Part shown: positions 50,163-59,193 of the stretch, piece by piece
Numbering within the stretch: the first letter of the stretch is position 1
Layout of the letters: each line of letters starts with the position of its first letter
Assembly: GCA_964501985.1 (NCBI GenBank)
Contig: CAZCVY010000006.1
Coordinates: forward strand, 1-64,000
DNA: 64,000 nucleotides
Direction: 5' to 3'
From: Bog-366 sp964501985
GTDB taxonomy: Bacteria; Acidobacteriota; Terriglobia; UBA7540
Notes under the pieces: generated by a model
Databases searched by the model: none
What the model saw: only the letters and a program-made list of their open reading frames with translations
Told to the model about the DNA's origin: nothing
Position numbers and translations under genes: made by a program

Positions 50163-51290
50163 ATGGGCCCTCGACAAAGCAAAACCTGGCGGTTGGACGG
50201 ACGGGAGTTGGGGTGGGTCGGCTTGATTTCCAAGCTTCCCTTCGGCCTATTGCCCGGTGCGTGCTGCCTGCTGGCGGTCCTGCTACTTCCCAGCCCCTCG
50301 CTGGCCGGTTCGAAAACGAAGTCCTTGGGGCCCGCGACCGTGCCGGAATTGGAGTTGACGGGGGGACGCAAGCTCCGATACGAGGGCAGCATCAGCTCAG
50401 AAAAGGAAGCGAAAGGCAGGCCTAGGATTTGGGGCCGACTCCTCAATGCTGTGGCCGGCGGACCCGACTTTCATGCCCTCATCAATCCCTATAGCGTTGT
50501 GACCGACTCTCATGGGCGGGTCATTGTAACCGACCCAGGTGCGTCCGGAATCCATATCTTCGATTTCGTCCAGCACAAATACAAGTTTATCTCCCGTTCG
50601 AAGGACACCGATGGACTCACTTCCCCGCAGTGCGTGGCGGTTGATGCTGCGGACAACATCTATGCGACCGATTCCTATAACGGCAAAATCTTTGTCTTCG
50701 ATTCCACCGGAAAGTTCCAGCGGGTGATTGGCAGCATCAAGGGTGAGGGTTTTTTCAAGCGGGCCACGGGAATCGCCGTTGATTCCCGGGCCCAGCGAGT
50801 TTATGTTACCGATACACTGCGCAACCAGATTTGGGTCCTCGATTGGCAGGGCGCGATCGTCCGGAAGATCGGCTTGCGCGGCACGCGGGAAGGGCAATTC
50901 AATTATCCCACCGAGCTCCGCCTGGACGGCGCCAACCTCCTCGTCGTTGATGCCATGAACTTTCGCGTGCAAGCCCTCGACCGGGACGGGAAATTCGAAT
51001 TCGCCATCGGAGAATTGGGTGACGCCAATGGGTCCCTGTTTCGACCGAAGGGGATCGGCGTGGACTCCGAGGGGCACATTTACGTTGTCGAGGGACTGAG
51101 CGGTATCGTCGACGTTTTCGACCGGCAGGGGAGACTTCTCTACGACTTCGGCCAAAGAGGTTCCGGATTCGGGGATTTTCGCCTGCCGACGGGATTGTTC
51201 ATTGACGCTAGCGACCGGGTTTTTGTGGTTGACTCCTATAACCGCCGCATTCAAGTGTTTCAATACTTCGCTCTGAAGCAACATGATTAA
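50163..51290 (+). CDS. secreted NHL-repeat beta-propeller protein 2
   Basis: 375 residues from ATG 50163, the first Met before a signal peptide (PFGLLPGACCLLAVLLLPSPSLAG). NHL repeats are visible as SVVTDSHGRVIVTDPGASGIHIFD, CVAVDAADNIYATDSYNGKIFVFD, GIAVDSRAQRVYVTDTLRNQIWVLD, NLLVVDAMNFRVQALD, GIGVDSEGHIYVVEGL and GLFIDASDRVFVVDSYNRRIQVFQ, so a six-bladed propeller. It overlaps the following cytochrome gene by 8 bp. It differs from propeller 1 in lacking the low-complexity tail. Confidence 0.88.
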   Translation: MGPRQSKTWRLDGRELGWVGLISKLPFGLLPGACCLLAVLLLPSPSLAGSKTKSLGPATVPELELTGGRKLRYEGSISSEKEAKGRPRIWGRLLNAVAGGPDFHALINPYSVVTDSHGRVIVTDPGASGIHIFDFVQHKYKFISRSKDTDGLTSPQCVAVDAADNIYATDSYNGKIFVFDSTGKFQRVIGSIKGEGFFKRATGIAVDSRAQRVYVTDTLRNQIWVLDWQGAIVRKIGLRGTREGQFNYPTELRLDGANLLVVDAMNFRVQALDRDGKFEFAIGELGDANGSLFRPKGIGVDSEGHIYVVEGLSGIVDVFDRQGRLLYDFGQRGSGFGDFRLPTGLFIDASDRVFVVDSYNRRIQVFQYFALKQHD

Positions 51291-53424
51291 GGGTATCCGC
51301 AATATCGCCGAGAGCTTATGGGTTGTGGCAGACTCAGAACCTCGCCCCGCGCCGTCTGCTGTTCGCCGCCTGCGGGTTCTAGGCTTCTTGTGCATCGGCC
51401 TAGTGCAGCTCCCGGGAACGATCCGGGCCCAGACGACCACACAAGGTGACGTCATCGGCATGCACGATCTTTCTCCCGGTGGCTCCTCCCCTGTTCGCGG
51501 CACATTGTCGGGTTCCTGCTTATACTGTCACGCTCCCCATTCCGGCCTGAATGGCACAGCCGGCGTAGCCCAAACTCCGCTGTGGGACCAGAAACTTTCC
51601 AGTGTCCAGTCTTATACGCTTTACAGCAGCACGACCATGGTGAACACCCCCAACGGCGCGCTGCAGCTTGGCACCAATAGTACCCTCTGCCTGAGTTGCC
51701 ATGATGGCACGGTTGCCGGGTCGCCCGGAAACCTGGTTCCTTACGGTACCGTCCCGATCACAGGGACTTGGAATAGTGGGGACATCCTAGGCACGAATCT
51801 CAGCACGATGCACCCGATCAATTTCAACCTTCCACTCCAGGCCTCATCGGATTTGGTCGGGTCACTCAGCGCCTCCCCGCCTTCAACGGCCGATCTAACA
51901 GGCGCCGTACAGCTCATCAACGGAAATGTTCAGTGCGGAAGTTGCCACAACCCCCATGTCCAGAATATCGATCCGGGCGGCTACTTTCTGGCGATCAATA
52001 ACACCAGCGGAGCGCTATGCATGGCGTGCCACAGCACGGTCCCCACAGGATCCACCACAGGAATGGGGCTGACGAATCCGGAGGTAGCAACGTCCAATGT
52101 GGTGCGCTCAGGGGGAACGCCCCTGGCTGCACATTCCAATGCGAACAAGATCAATCCGTTAACCGGATGGACCACCAGCGCACACGCCACGGCGTCTAAC
52201 CGTGTGCCAAATCAGGTTACCGTCGAGACGACGAGTTCACGATTGGATGCCACCGTAACGGCGCACGCGACGCTGGGAAATTACGGTACGGTGGCGCGGA
52301 ACGCCTGCTCCTCCTGCCACGTGGAGCACAACGCCCAAGGAGGGCACTCGTTGCTTCGTGCGCCGGACGACCAAACGTGTCTGGTGTGCCATAACGGCAG
52401 TTCCAACACCTCTCCACCCATTGCGAATGTTCTTGCGGAAACTGTGGCGCCAAAGTACGGTCACGCGTTCTCGGCGGGCAATAGCCCTCACCTTCCCACG
52501 GAGGCGGCTTTGTTGAACCAAAATCGCCACGCGACGTGCGTGGACTGCCACAATGCCCACTCCAATAATCGCGTGGGGGTTTTTCCCGCGGCCCCGGGGA
52601 TCCGGCTCTCGCAGGGTCAGGTGGCAGGGATCAGTGCCTCCGATGGGAAGTCGGTCGTCAGCCCCGCCAGCAATCAGTATGAGAATTGCTTGCGCTGCCA
52701 TGGGACCAGCACGGGCAAGGCCTCTACGCCTCTCTACGGCTACCTGCCGGTTTGGCTGATTGCCTCGAGCGACCCGCTGAACGTTATTCCCCAATTCAGC
52801 ACCTTTGCCACTTCCAGCCATCCGGTTTTCCACGATAGCACCAGCCCCCTCCCGCAACCCAGCCTGCGCTCCATTATGCTGATGCTGGACGGAATTACGA
52901 TCGGGCGCACCATGGGCACGCGCATCCTGTGTACCGACTGCCACAATAGCGACGATAACCGGGAATTCGGCGGGAGCGGACCCAATGGCCCCCATGGATC
53001 AATCTTTCCGCACATTCTGGAGCGCCGGTATGAATTCAGCCAGGCCGGAGCGCCCGGTACGGCAGTGACCAATCTGTTCCCGAACCCCACCTTGAGCGCA
53101 CAAGGCGGCCCCAGCGGCGGCCCCTATGCTCTGTGCGCCAAGTGCCACGATTTGAACCAAATCATGAGTAATACCAGCTTCAGCGAGCACGCCCGGCACG
53201 TCAGGCAGGACGGATTCTCCTGCTCGGTCTGCCACACTGCCCACGGGATGGGCGCGCAATCAGGCACAATTTCGGGCGAGCGCTTGGTGAATTTTGATAT
53301 CAGAGTGGTTGCCCCCAACGGCGCGACTCCGATCTCTTACAACCGGGCGACGAACTCGTGCAGTTTGGTCTGCCACAATTATACCCACCAGCTTCGCACA
53401 GCTTCCGGCGCGGCGAAACACTAG
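51283..53424 (+). CDS. secreted 12-haem c-type cytochrome with a CX3CH site
   Basis: 713 residues. A signal sequence (RVLGFLCIGLVQLPGTIRAQ) lies after a 25-residue charged leader. Eleven CxxCH motifs (CLYCH, CLSCH, CGSCH, CMACH, CSSCH, CLVCH, CVDCH, CLRCH, CTDCH, CAKCH, CSVCH) and one CSLVCH (CX3CH) near the C-terminus. The first 250 residues parallel the tetrahaem protein of this cluster (GMHDL, CxxCHAPHSG, PLWDQ, LCLSCHDG, then HPI and CxxCHNPH), so this looks like a tetrahaem-type module extended by an eight-haem part. It overlaps NHL protein 2 and is the last gene of the cluster. Confidence 0.9.
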   Translation: MIKGIRNIAESLWVVADSEPRPAPSAVRRLRVLGFLCIGLVQLPGTIRAQTTTQGDVIGMHDLSPGGSSPVRGTLSGSCLYCHAPHSGLNGTAGVAQTPLWDQKLSSVQSYTLYSSTTMVNTPNGALQLGTNSTLCLSCHDGTVAGSPGNLVPYGTVPITGTWNSGDILGTNLSTMHPINFNLPLQASSDLVGSLSASPPSTADLTGAVQLINGNVQCGSCHNPHVQNIDPGGYFLAINNTSGALCMACHSTVPTGSTTGMGLTNPEVATSNVVRSGGTPLAAHSNANKINPLTGWTTSAHATASNRVPNQVTVETTSSRLDATVTAHATLGNYGTVARNACSSCHVEHNAQGGHSLLRAPDDQTCLVCHNGSSNTSPPIANVLAETVAPKYGHAFSAGNSPHLPTEAALLNQNRHATCVDCHNAHSNNRVGVFPAAPGIRLSQGQVAGISASDGKSVVSPASNQYENCLRCHGTSTGKASTPLYGYLPVWLIASSDPLNVIPQFSTFATSSHPVFHDSTSPLPQPSLRSIMLMLDGITIGRTMGTRILCTDCHNSDDNREFGGSGPNGPHGSIFPHILERRYEFSQAGAPGTAVTNLFPNPTLSAQGGPSGGPYALCAKCHDLNQIMSNTSFSEHARHVRQDGFSCSVCHTAHGMGAQSGTISGERLVNFDIRVVAPNGATPISYNRATNSCSLVCHNYTHQLRTASGAAKH

Positions 53425-53706
53425 GGAGAAGCCGGAAGTGAGAAGCTAGAAATTGGGAATCAGGTGCAGTTTTCGGTGGTGATTGACGGCTGACTAAATG
53501 ACCGGNNNNNNNNNNNNNNNNNNNNNNNNNNNNNNNNNNNNNNNNNNNNNNNNNNNNNNNNNNNNNNNNNNNNNNNNNNNNNNNNNNNNNNNNNNNNNNN
53601 NNNNNTTGGGGATTTTCGGGCTATCCACAATGGGGTGTACGAAAAATCCGATTGGGGCAAGTTTGCAAGAACGGTCTTTCTCACTTCCGACTTCTAAATT
53701 CTGACT
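53425..53706. repeat. 7-bp arrays flanking an assembly gap
   Basis: From the base after the TAG stop: GGAGAAG, CCGGAAG, TGAGAAG, CTAGAAA, TTGGGAA (53425-53459). Opposite-type heptamers (CTCACTT, CCGACTT, CTAAATT, CTGACTC) lie near 53679-53706, just before the aminotransferase gene. Bases 53506-53605 are 100 N, so the true middle is unknown. Confidence 0.75.
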
Positions 53707-53719
53707 CCACTTTGTGCCC

Positions 53720-54895
53720 ATGTTCTCATCCCGCACCAACTGGTCGCTAACTCCCAATCGCCTTTCCGAACTTTTACGCGAGCGCCGGGCACGCGGTTTG
53801 CCGATCCTCGATCTGACGGAATCAAACCCCACGCGCTGCGGCTTCGCGCTCGACGCGGAAGAGATTCTCGCCCCGCTCCACAACCCGCGCGCACTCTCTT
53901 ATGAACCGGACCCTCGCGGGCTGCGCACTGCGAGGGAAGCGGTGGCGGAGTATTACTCCGAGCGCGGAGTCACGCCTGACCCCGACCAAATCGTTCTTAC
54001 CGCCAGCACCAGCGAAGCCTACTCATTTGTGTTCCGGCTTCTCGCCAACCCTGGCGACAAAATCCTGGCGCCCCAGCCGAGTTATCCCCTCTTCGATTTT
54101 CTCGGCGGCTTGAATGACGTTGAGGTGATTCCTTACCCGCTCGTCTACGACGACGGTTGGCAAGTGGATTGGGACGCACTCGCCGCGCGTTGGGATTCAC
54201 GCACGCGGGCCGTGCTGGTCGTTCATCCCAACAACCCCACCGGGTCCTATGTTCACAAGCGCGAACTGGCGCGGATGATTGAAAAATGTCACCAAGAAGA
54301 GGTGGCCATCATCGCCGACGAAGTGTTCGCCGATTATGTTTTCGGCGCGGACGCGGGGCGAGTAGTGACCCACGCGGAAAACTCGGAGGCCCTCACTTTC
54401 ACGCTCAGCGGGCTCTCCAAAATCTCCGCTTTGCCGCAGATGAAGCTGGGATGGATTGTTGTGAGCGGCCCGCGGGAAGTGTGCGCCGAAGCACAAGCGC
54501 GCCTCGAGGTGATCGCCGACACTTACCTGTCCGTGAGTGCGCCGGTGGCTCTCGCCACGCCCAAGTGGCTCGCGCATCGGCAGCCCATTCAATCGCAAAT
54601 ATTGGAGCGCGTGCAAGCCAATCTACGCCAGCTCGATGAACTGCTCAAACCGGATATGCCCGTGGGTAGGTTAAGAGTCGAAGGCGGCTGGTACGCAATC
54701 CTGCGGGTGCCCTCCACTCGCAGCGATGAAGATTGGGCGGTGGAATTCCTTACTCGATCAGGAGTCTCTCTTCACCCGGGACACTTTTACGATTTCCCCT
54801 CCGAGGGTTTTCTTGTCCTGAGCCTTCTGCCCGCGCAAGAAATATTCGAAGAAGCGCTGCGCAAGGTTTTATCCAACATCTGTGCTCAAAGCTAA
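53720..54895 (+). CDS. class I/II pyridoxal-phosphate aminotransferase
   Basis: 391 residues from ATG 53720 (a GTG two codons earlier is possible). Family marks: ILDLTESNPTRCGF, YEPDPRGLRTAREAVAEYY, VLTASTSEAYSFVFRLL, VVHPNNPTGSYVHKREL, IIADEVFADYVFG and the PLP lysine in LSGLSKISALPQMKLGW. The C-terminal VEGGWYAILRVPS also matches. These enzymes transaminate amino acids such as alanine, aspartate or aromatic amino acids. No neighbouring pathway genes narrow the substrate. Confidence 0.88.
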   Translation: MFSSRTNWSLTPNRLSELLRERRARGLPILDLTESNPTRCGFALDAEEILAPLHNPRALSYEPDPRGLRTAREAVAEYYSERGVTPDPDQIVLTASTSEAYSFVFRLLANPGDKILAPQPSYPLFDFLGGLNDVEVIPYPLVYDDGWQVDWDALAARWDSRTRAVLVVHPNNPTGSYVHKRELARMIEKCHQEEVAIIADEVFADYVFGADAGRVVTHAENSEALTFTLSGLSKISALPQMKLGWIVVSGPREVCAEAQARLEVIADTYLSVSAPVALATPKWLAHRQPIQSQILERVQANLRQLDELLKPDMPVGRLRVEGGWYAILRVPSTRSDEDWAVEFLTRSGVSLHPGHFYDFPSEGFLVLSLLPAQEIFEEALRKVLSNICAQS

Positions 54896-54930
54896 CCGAT
54901 CGCGCGGAACGCCATCCTGCCGCTCCCGGT

Positions 54931-56961
54931 TTACCTTGCGCCGTTCTGGGCCGCCGCGACGAGCTTCCGCACGGGCTCCACAATCATCAGCAGAAGTTCC
55001 GCGTGGGGTTTGGCGGCCAAGTCCAACATCACTGTTTGCTCATGCACCCAATTTTTGGGGGCGGGCTTGCCGGAGTCAAGGTAATCAAGCGCCTCCAGGC
55101 CAGCCCTTGCCACCGCGGCTAGATCTTCCGCCACGGGAATGTCTTCTTTGAGAAGCGCCGAGCGCTGCAGGACGGGGAGCAACTCCTCGCGGCTGTCGCG
55201 CCAGACAATGAGCTGCCTGCGAACGGCGTCCTTATTGGCGCTTAGATGATCGACCATGCCGGCGAAAATCCGGCCCTTCTCGCTCTCCGGCCGCGCAGCG
55301 TCAACCAGGCGATTGTAAGGCGTCAAACTGGTGTATTCGCGCGTTGCCTCGCGTTCATAGTGCTTAACCGGTTCCACCACGTCAGCCAGCGTTTTGAGCG
55401 TCTCTGGTGAGTGCATCTCCGCCAGCCGAGCGAGCATCCGCGGATAGCTGGAAAGCTGCGTCACCCCCACCCAGTCGAGTTCGCGGCTGATGACTTCGAG
55501 CCGCCGATACATCGAATCCACGTCCTTTACATTTTGCGGTGACCAAAACCTCTCGGCGATGGCCGCGGTGGAGGGCCAGATTCGCGAGTCGATGTTTTCC
55601 GGCGGTGTGAATTCGCTCCACATCGTGGCCTCGCCGCCGAGGATGTGCGCAGCCCGCTCGGGCGTAAGGCTCGCGGCAGCGCCGGCCAGGGGATCGACTT
55701 TGTAGTACTCGGCGGGCGCGAGCGCAAAGTCGAGGTAATAGCCATTCGAGAGGATGCTCATGTACCCCAATCGCGCCGTCTTGGCCAGCGACTCTGGCCC
55801 GCGCCACGAGTGGACAACGATATCTTTGGGGAGGTCGGGATGAAAAACCTCGTCCCACCCAACCATTTTCTTGCCATGTTTCTCGACGATGGGCAGCAGG
55901 TGACGATTGAAGTAAAGCTGTAGGTCGGTGTTATCCTTCATCCCATGCGCTTTTTTGAAAGCCACGATTTGAGGATTCGTGTCCCACTGTTTGCCGTTCA
56001 CCTCGTCGCCGCCGACGTGGAAGTACTCATCGGGAAAGGTTGCGGCGATCTCTCCGATCAGGCCATCGAGAAAGGTGTAAATCTCCTCGCGTGTCGGGTC
56101 CAGCGTGGGATCGAAGATGCCCCACCTGCGTTCGATCTGGTAAGGGCCCGGGCCGCTCGCAAGTTCCGGATACCCGACGTACCAACTGGTGGAGTGGCCG
56201 GGCATTTCCAACTCGGGAACGACACGAATGCCGCGGTCGCGTGCGTAGGCAATCAACTCGGTGATCTGGGCCTGGTTATAATAATGGCCATCCGAGCCCA
56301 TTCCTTGCAGTTTGGGATACACCTTGCTCTCGAAGCGAAAGCCCTGGTCGTCCGTCATGTGAAAATGCAGGACGTTGAGCTTGACCGCCGCCATAGCGTC
56401 GATATTGCGCTTCACGACTTCCTCGGGAATCCAATGGCGCGAGAAATCAATCATCAATCCACGCCAGGGGAAGCGCGGGCGGTCCGTGATGCGCACCGCA
56501 GGCGCTCCAAAGCCCTCTGAATCGAGGTCGACAAGTTGCAAAAATGTCTCAATTCCACGGAACACGCCGACCGGAGTAGGAGCCGTGAGGCGGGCCCGCT
56601 GCGGAGTGACTTCGAGTTGATAGGACTCATCCTCCCGCACGGATTGGACTGCCTCTCCGGCGTGATCGCAGTGGATCACCAGGCTCGCTTTGGCGGGATC
56701 CTTTTCGATGACATCGCTCACGGGGATTCCGGTCACGCGAGAGAGACGGCGAAGCAGGCGGACGGCAGCGGCATCGAGTCGCGGCTCCTGATAGCCATCG
56801 AGCGCAACTCGGAAGCTGCCATCAATCACCAGGCGGCCCGAGCCCGGCGTGAGTTCTGCCGGTTGTGGCATCAGGTTGTAGGTTTGAGCGAGCGCGAGAT
56901 GATTGCCGAGCGCGACAAACATGATAATTCCGGCCTGCACGATTCGAATTAATGCCCTCAT
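54931..56961 (-). CDS. secreted GH20 beta-N-acetylhexosaminidase
   Basis: 676 residues from ATG 56961, where a signal peptide (IRIVQAGIIMFVALGNHLALAQ) starts. A GH20b-type N-domain (about 30-160) precedes the catalytic barrel: RGLMIDFSRHWIPEEVVKRNIDAMAAVKLNVLHFHMTDDQGFR, VVPELEMPGHS, and FHVGGDEVNGKQW with the catalytic Asp-Glu pair. VVGWDEVF and WRGPES follow. A helical tail of about 150 residues completes it. It releases N-acetylglucosamine or N-acetylgalactosamine from glycans, chitin fragments or glycoconjugates outside the cytoplasm. Confidence 0.9.
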   Translation of the reverse strand: MRALIRIVQAGIIMFVALGNHLALAQTYNLMPQPAELTPGSGRLVIDGSFRVALDGYQEPRLDAAAVRLLRRLSRVTGIPVSDVIEKDPAKASLVIHCDHAGEAVQSVREDESYQLEVTPQRARLTAPTPVGVFRGIETFLQLVDLDSEGFGAPAVRITDRPRFPWRGLMIDFSRHWIPEEVVKRNIDAMAAVKLNVLHFHMTDDQGFRFESKVYPKLQGMGSDGHYYNQAQITELIAYARDRGIRVVPELEMPGHSTSWYVGYPELASGPGPYQIERRWGIFDPTLDPTREEIYTFLDGLIGEIAATFPDEYFHVGGDEVNGKQWDTNPQIVAFKKAHGMKDNTDLQLYFNRHLLPIVEKHGKKMVGWDEVFHPDLPKDIVVHSWRGPESLAKTARLGYMSILSNGYYLDFALAPAEYYKVDPLAGAAASLTPERAAHILGGEATMWSEFTPPENIDSRIWPSTAAIAERFWSPQNVKDVDSMYRRLEVISRELDWVGVTQLSSYPRMLARLAEMHSPETLKTLADVVEPVKHYEREATREYTSLTPYNRLVDAARPESEKGRIFAGMVDHLSANKDAVRRQLIVWRDSREELLPVLQRSALLKEDIPVAEDLAAVARAGLEALDYLDSGKPAPKNWVHEQTVMLDLAAKPHAELLLMIVEPVRKLVAAAQNGAR

Positions 56962-57141
56962 TTTTGGTCCCCGTGGTTTGAATTGATGGGCCGCAACAGC
57001 GGCCGATTTGAGCTTCATCGCCGTCAGAATGGCCTCCAAAAACACACCTTCAGTTGCGCGCTAGACGATAAATGAACCAATGGTCGATTGCAACCGGAGA
57101 CAAACACAGAAACTCGAGGTTCGTGGGGCATTGCGAGGGTA

Positions 57142-57178
57142 TGTTCGGTCTGCCGAACATCAAGAACATGAGTTCTTC
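57142..57178. promoter_or_regulatory. two adjacent palindromes, operator-like
   Basis: ATGTTCGG (57142-57149), TCTG, CCGAACAT (57154-57161), then AAGAAC (57163-57168), ATGA, GTTCTT (57173-57178). They lie in the space between the divergent GH20 and 105-aa genes and could bind a dimeric regulator of either. Confidence 0.5.
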
Positions 57179-57254
57179 CGCAGGTCACCACGCCCTCGTC
57201 CCATGATGATTGCTGAAACGCTCAGAAACGAGTAGTCTTACGTTATGGAGAGAA

Positions 57255-57527
57255 ATGGCCAGAGGTTGGGAAAGTAAATCAGTCGAGTCACAGATGGATA
57301 CCGCGCAGTCGAAGCAAGAGGATCCCGCCAAGAAGCGTTTGACCCCGGAAGTGGCCGCTGTTCTGCGCAAAAAGGAAACGCTGCTGCTAGCTCGCGCTCA
57401 CCTGCAACAACAAATGCAGACGAGCCGTCACGCCCGCCATCGAGAAATGCTCCAAAACGCGCTTGCGGATTTGGAAAAGCAACTCGCGGAATTGGGCGCA
57501 GCCGATCATGCCGCAGAAAGCCACTGA
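57255..57527 (+). CDS. small conserved coiled-coil protein (MARGWESKSVES type)
   Basis: 90 residues from ATG 57255 with GGAGAG just upstream; an earlier start at 57210 lacks a binding site. It begins MARGWESKSVESQMD, an N-terminus I associate with a short family conserved in Acidobacteria. The rest is a long amphipathic helix (EVAAVLRKKETLLLARAHLQQQM, then MLQNALADLEKQLAEL), probably coiled coil. Cytoplasmic; function unknown. Confidence 0.65.
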   Translation: MARGWESKSVESQMDTAQSKQEDPAKKRLTPEVAAVLRKKETLLLARAHLQQQMQTSRHARHREMLQNALADLEKQLAELGAADHAAESH

Positions 57528-57600
57528 GAGCAACTGCGCTTCCATCTAGTGGCGGAAACACTTCCCGGTGCCGGACGGAATTCAGACGGTCGGCGCCTCG

Positions 57601-58002
57601 TCATTCACTTTTTACAAATTTCAGGGCAGCGGAGTTAATGCAATAACGAAGGCGGGTCGGTGGTGGCCCATCTTCGAACACGTGCCCCAGGTGGGCGTCG
57701 CATCGGGCGCAAAGCACTTCCGTCCGCCTCATTCCATAACTCATGTCAGTCTTAAGTTGGACGCTCTCGGGCTCCACCGCATCCCAGAAGCTCGGCCAGC
57801 CCGTGCCGGATTCGAATTTCTTTTGGGAATGAAAGAGGTCGGCTCCGCAACAAACGCAGCGAAATACTCCGTCCCCATGAAAATCCCAGAATTGGCCGGT
57901 GAACGCGCACTCCGTGCCCCCGTGGCGCGTCACCTGATATTGCTCCGGGGTGAGAATTTCCTTCCATTCGGCATCCGTTTTGATCACTTTTTCAACGCTC
58001 AC
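57601..58002 (-). CDS. msrB: peptide methionine-R-sulfoxide reductase
   Basis: 133 residues. Structural zinc pairs are Cys49-x2-Cys52 (RCVCCGADLF) and Cys98-x2-Cys101. FESGTGWPSFWDAV is the substrate groove and the catalytic Cys121 lies in RYCINSAALKF. It reduces methionine-R-sulfoxide in proteins. The resolving-Cys position common in other MsrB proteins is not obvious, so recycling may use thioredoxin directly. The start overlaps the end of the potA-like gene by 11 bp. Confidence 0.94.
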   Translation of the reverse strand: MSVEKVIKTDAEWKEILTPEQYQVTRHGGTECAFTGQFWDFHGDGVFRCVCCGADLFHSQKKFESGTGWPSFWDAVEPESVQLKTDMSYGMRRTEVLCARCDAHLGHVFEDGPPPTRLRYCINSAALKFVKSE

Positions 58003-59122
58003 GCTGGCCCCCTATTGTGCCCTCGCCCGGATAGACTAAGCTGCGCGCGGCATCCCACGATACATAAACCCTTGCTTCGCTGGTGGGCATAGGTTCACGC
58101 GAGGCGCTTGAGTCGCGCACCATCACGCGTTGGCCGCTGGAAACGCGCACCGCCCAACGGCGTCTTCCTCCCTCATAGATCGACTCCACCAACTCCCCCT
58201 CCAGCAAATTCATCGGGCCCCCGTTTCCGGCGGGGGGATAGTGGGTCAAGTGCACGCACTCCGGCCGCACGGCGAGTGTGGCGGGCGAATGCTGCGAGAG
58301 ATGTGCGGAGTTCGCGGCCCATAGGGCTTGCCCATCCTCCATCTCAAATCGAGTCCCTTCCGGCGTGTGCGCTGCGCAACTCACCGCGAAGAAATTCTCC
58401 ACTCCCATGAAGTCGGCGACGAAGCGTGTTCGCGGGCGTTCATAGATATCTTCGCTCGATCCCACTTGCTCGAGGCCACCATGGTTGATCACCGCAATAC
58501 GGTCAGACATTACCAGGGCCTCTTCCTGGTCGTGTGTGACAAAGATAAAGGTAATGCCCAGGCGCGTGTGCAGCCGTCTTAATTCCACTTGCATTTGTTG
58601 CCGAAGTTTTTGGTCGAGAGCGCCCAGCGGCTCGTCGAGCAACAGCACGGCGGGCTCCAGCACTAGCGCTCGCGCCAGTGCTACACGTTGTTTTTCACCG
58701 CCACTCAATTGGTGCGGATAGCGATCCTCCTTGCCGGGCAACTCCACCATTTCCAGGATCGCCCCCACGCGCTTGCGGATCACTTCTGGGGAAACCTTCT
58801 TTTGCTCCAGGCCGAAGGCAATGTTGCGGAAAACGGTGAGGTGGGGGAAAAGGGCGAAATGTTGAAAGACCGTATTGACATTGCGCCGATAGGGTGGCAG
58901 GGCGGATGCGTCGAGCCCTTCAATCAGAATCTGCCCTTCCTGCGGCAGTTCGAATCCGGCCACCAAGCGTAACAGCGTGGTTTTGCCGCTTCCGCTGGGA
59001 CCGAGGAGCGTCAGGAATTCGCCTCGTCGTACGGTGAGCGAAAAGTCTTTCAGGGCTGCGTGTTCCCCGTAGCGCCTGCTGACGTTACGAAGCTCTACGA
59101 TGCATTCCAGCGACGCGTCCAA
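57992..59122 (-). CDS. potA: spermidine/putrescine-type ABC transporter ATP-binding protein
   Basis: 376 residues. Walker A GPSGSGKTT (41-49), signature LSGGEKQRVALARAL, Walker B VLLLDEPLGALDQ and the switch His in IFVTHDQEEAL. A C-terminal TOBE regulatory domain (about 270-360) follows, as in PotA/MalK-type importers. RRYGEHAALKDFSL and DRIAVINHGGLEQVGSSEDIYERPRTRFVADFMGVENF are typical of PotA. No permease or binding-protein genes are adjacent, so the partners lie outside the window. Confidence 0.85.
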   Translation of the reverse strand: MDASLECIVELRNVSRRYGEHAALKDFSLTVRRGEFLTLLGPSGSGKTTLLRLVAGFELPQEGQILIEGLDASALPPYRRNVNTVFQHFALFPHLTVFRNIAFGLEQKKVSPEVIRKRVGAILEMVELPGKEDRYPHQLSGGEKQRVALARALVLEPAVLLLDEPLGALDQKLRQQMQVELRRLHTRLGITFIFVTHDQEEALVMSDRIAVINHGGLEQVGSSEDIYERPRTRFVADFMGVENFFAVSCAAHTPEGTRFEMEDGQALWAANSAHLSQHSPATLAVRPECVHLTHYPPAGNGGPMNLLEGELVESIYEGGRRRWAVRVSSGQRVMVRDSSASREPMPTSEARVYVSWDAARSLVYPGEGTIGGQRER

Positions 59123-59193
59123 TTCTTGGGCTTATCCCAACCTCCCTTTATGAATTGAAACCGAAGGTGCGAGGTCATCGCCGGCCGCAACGA

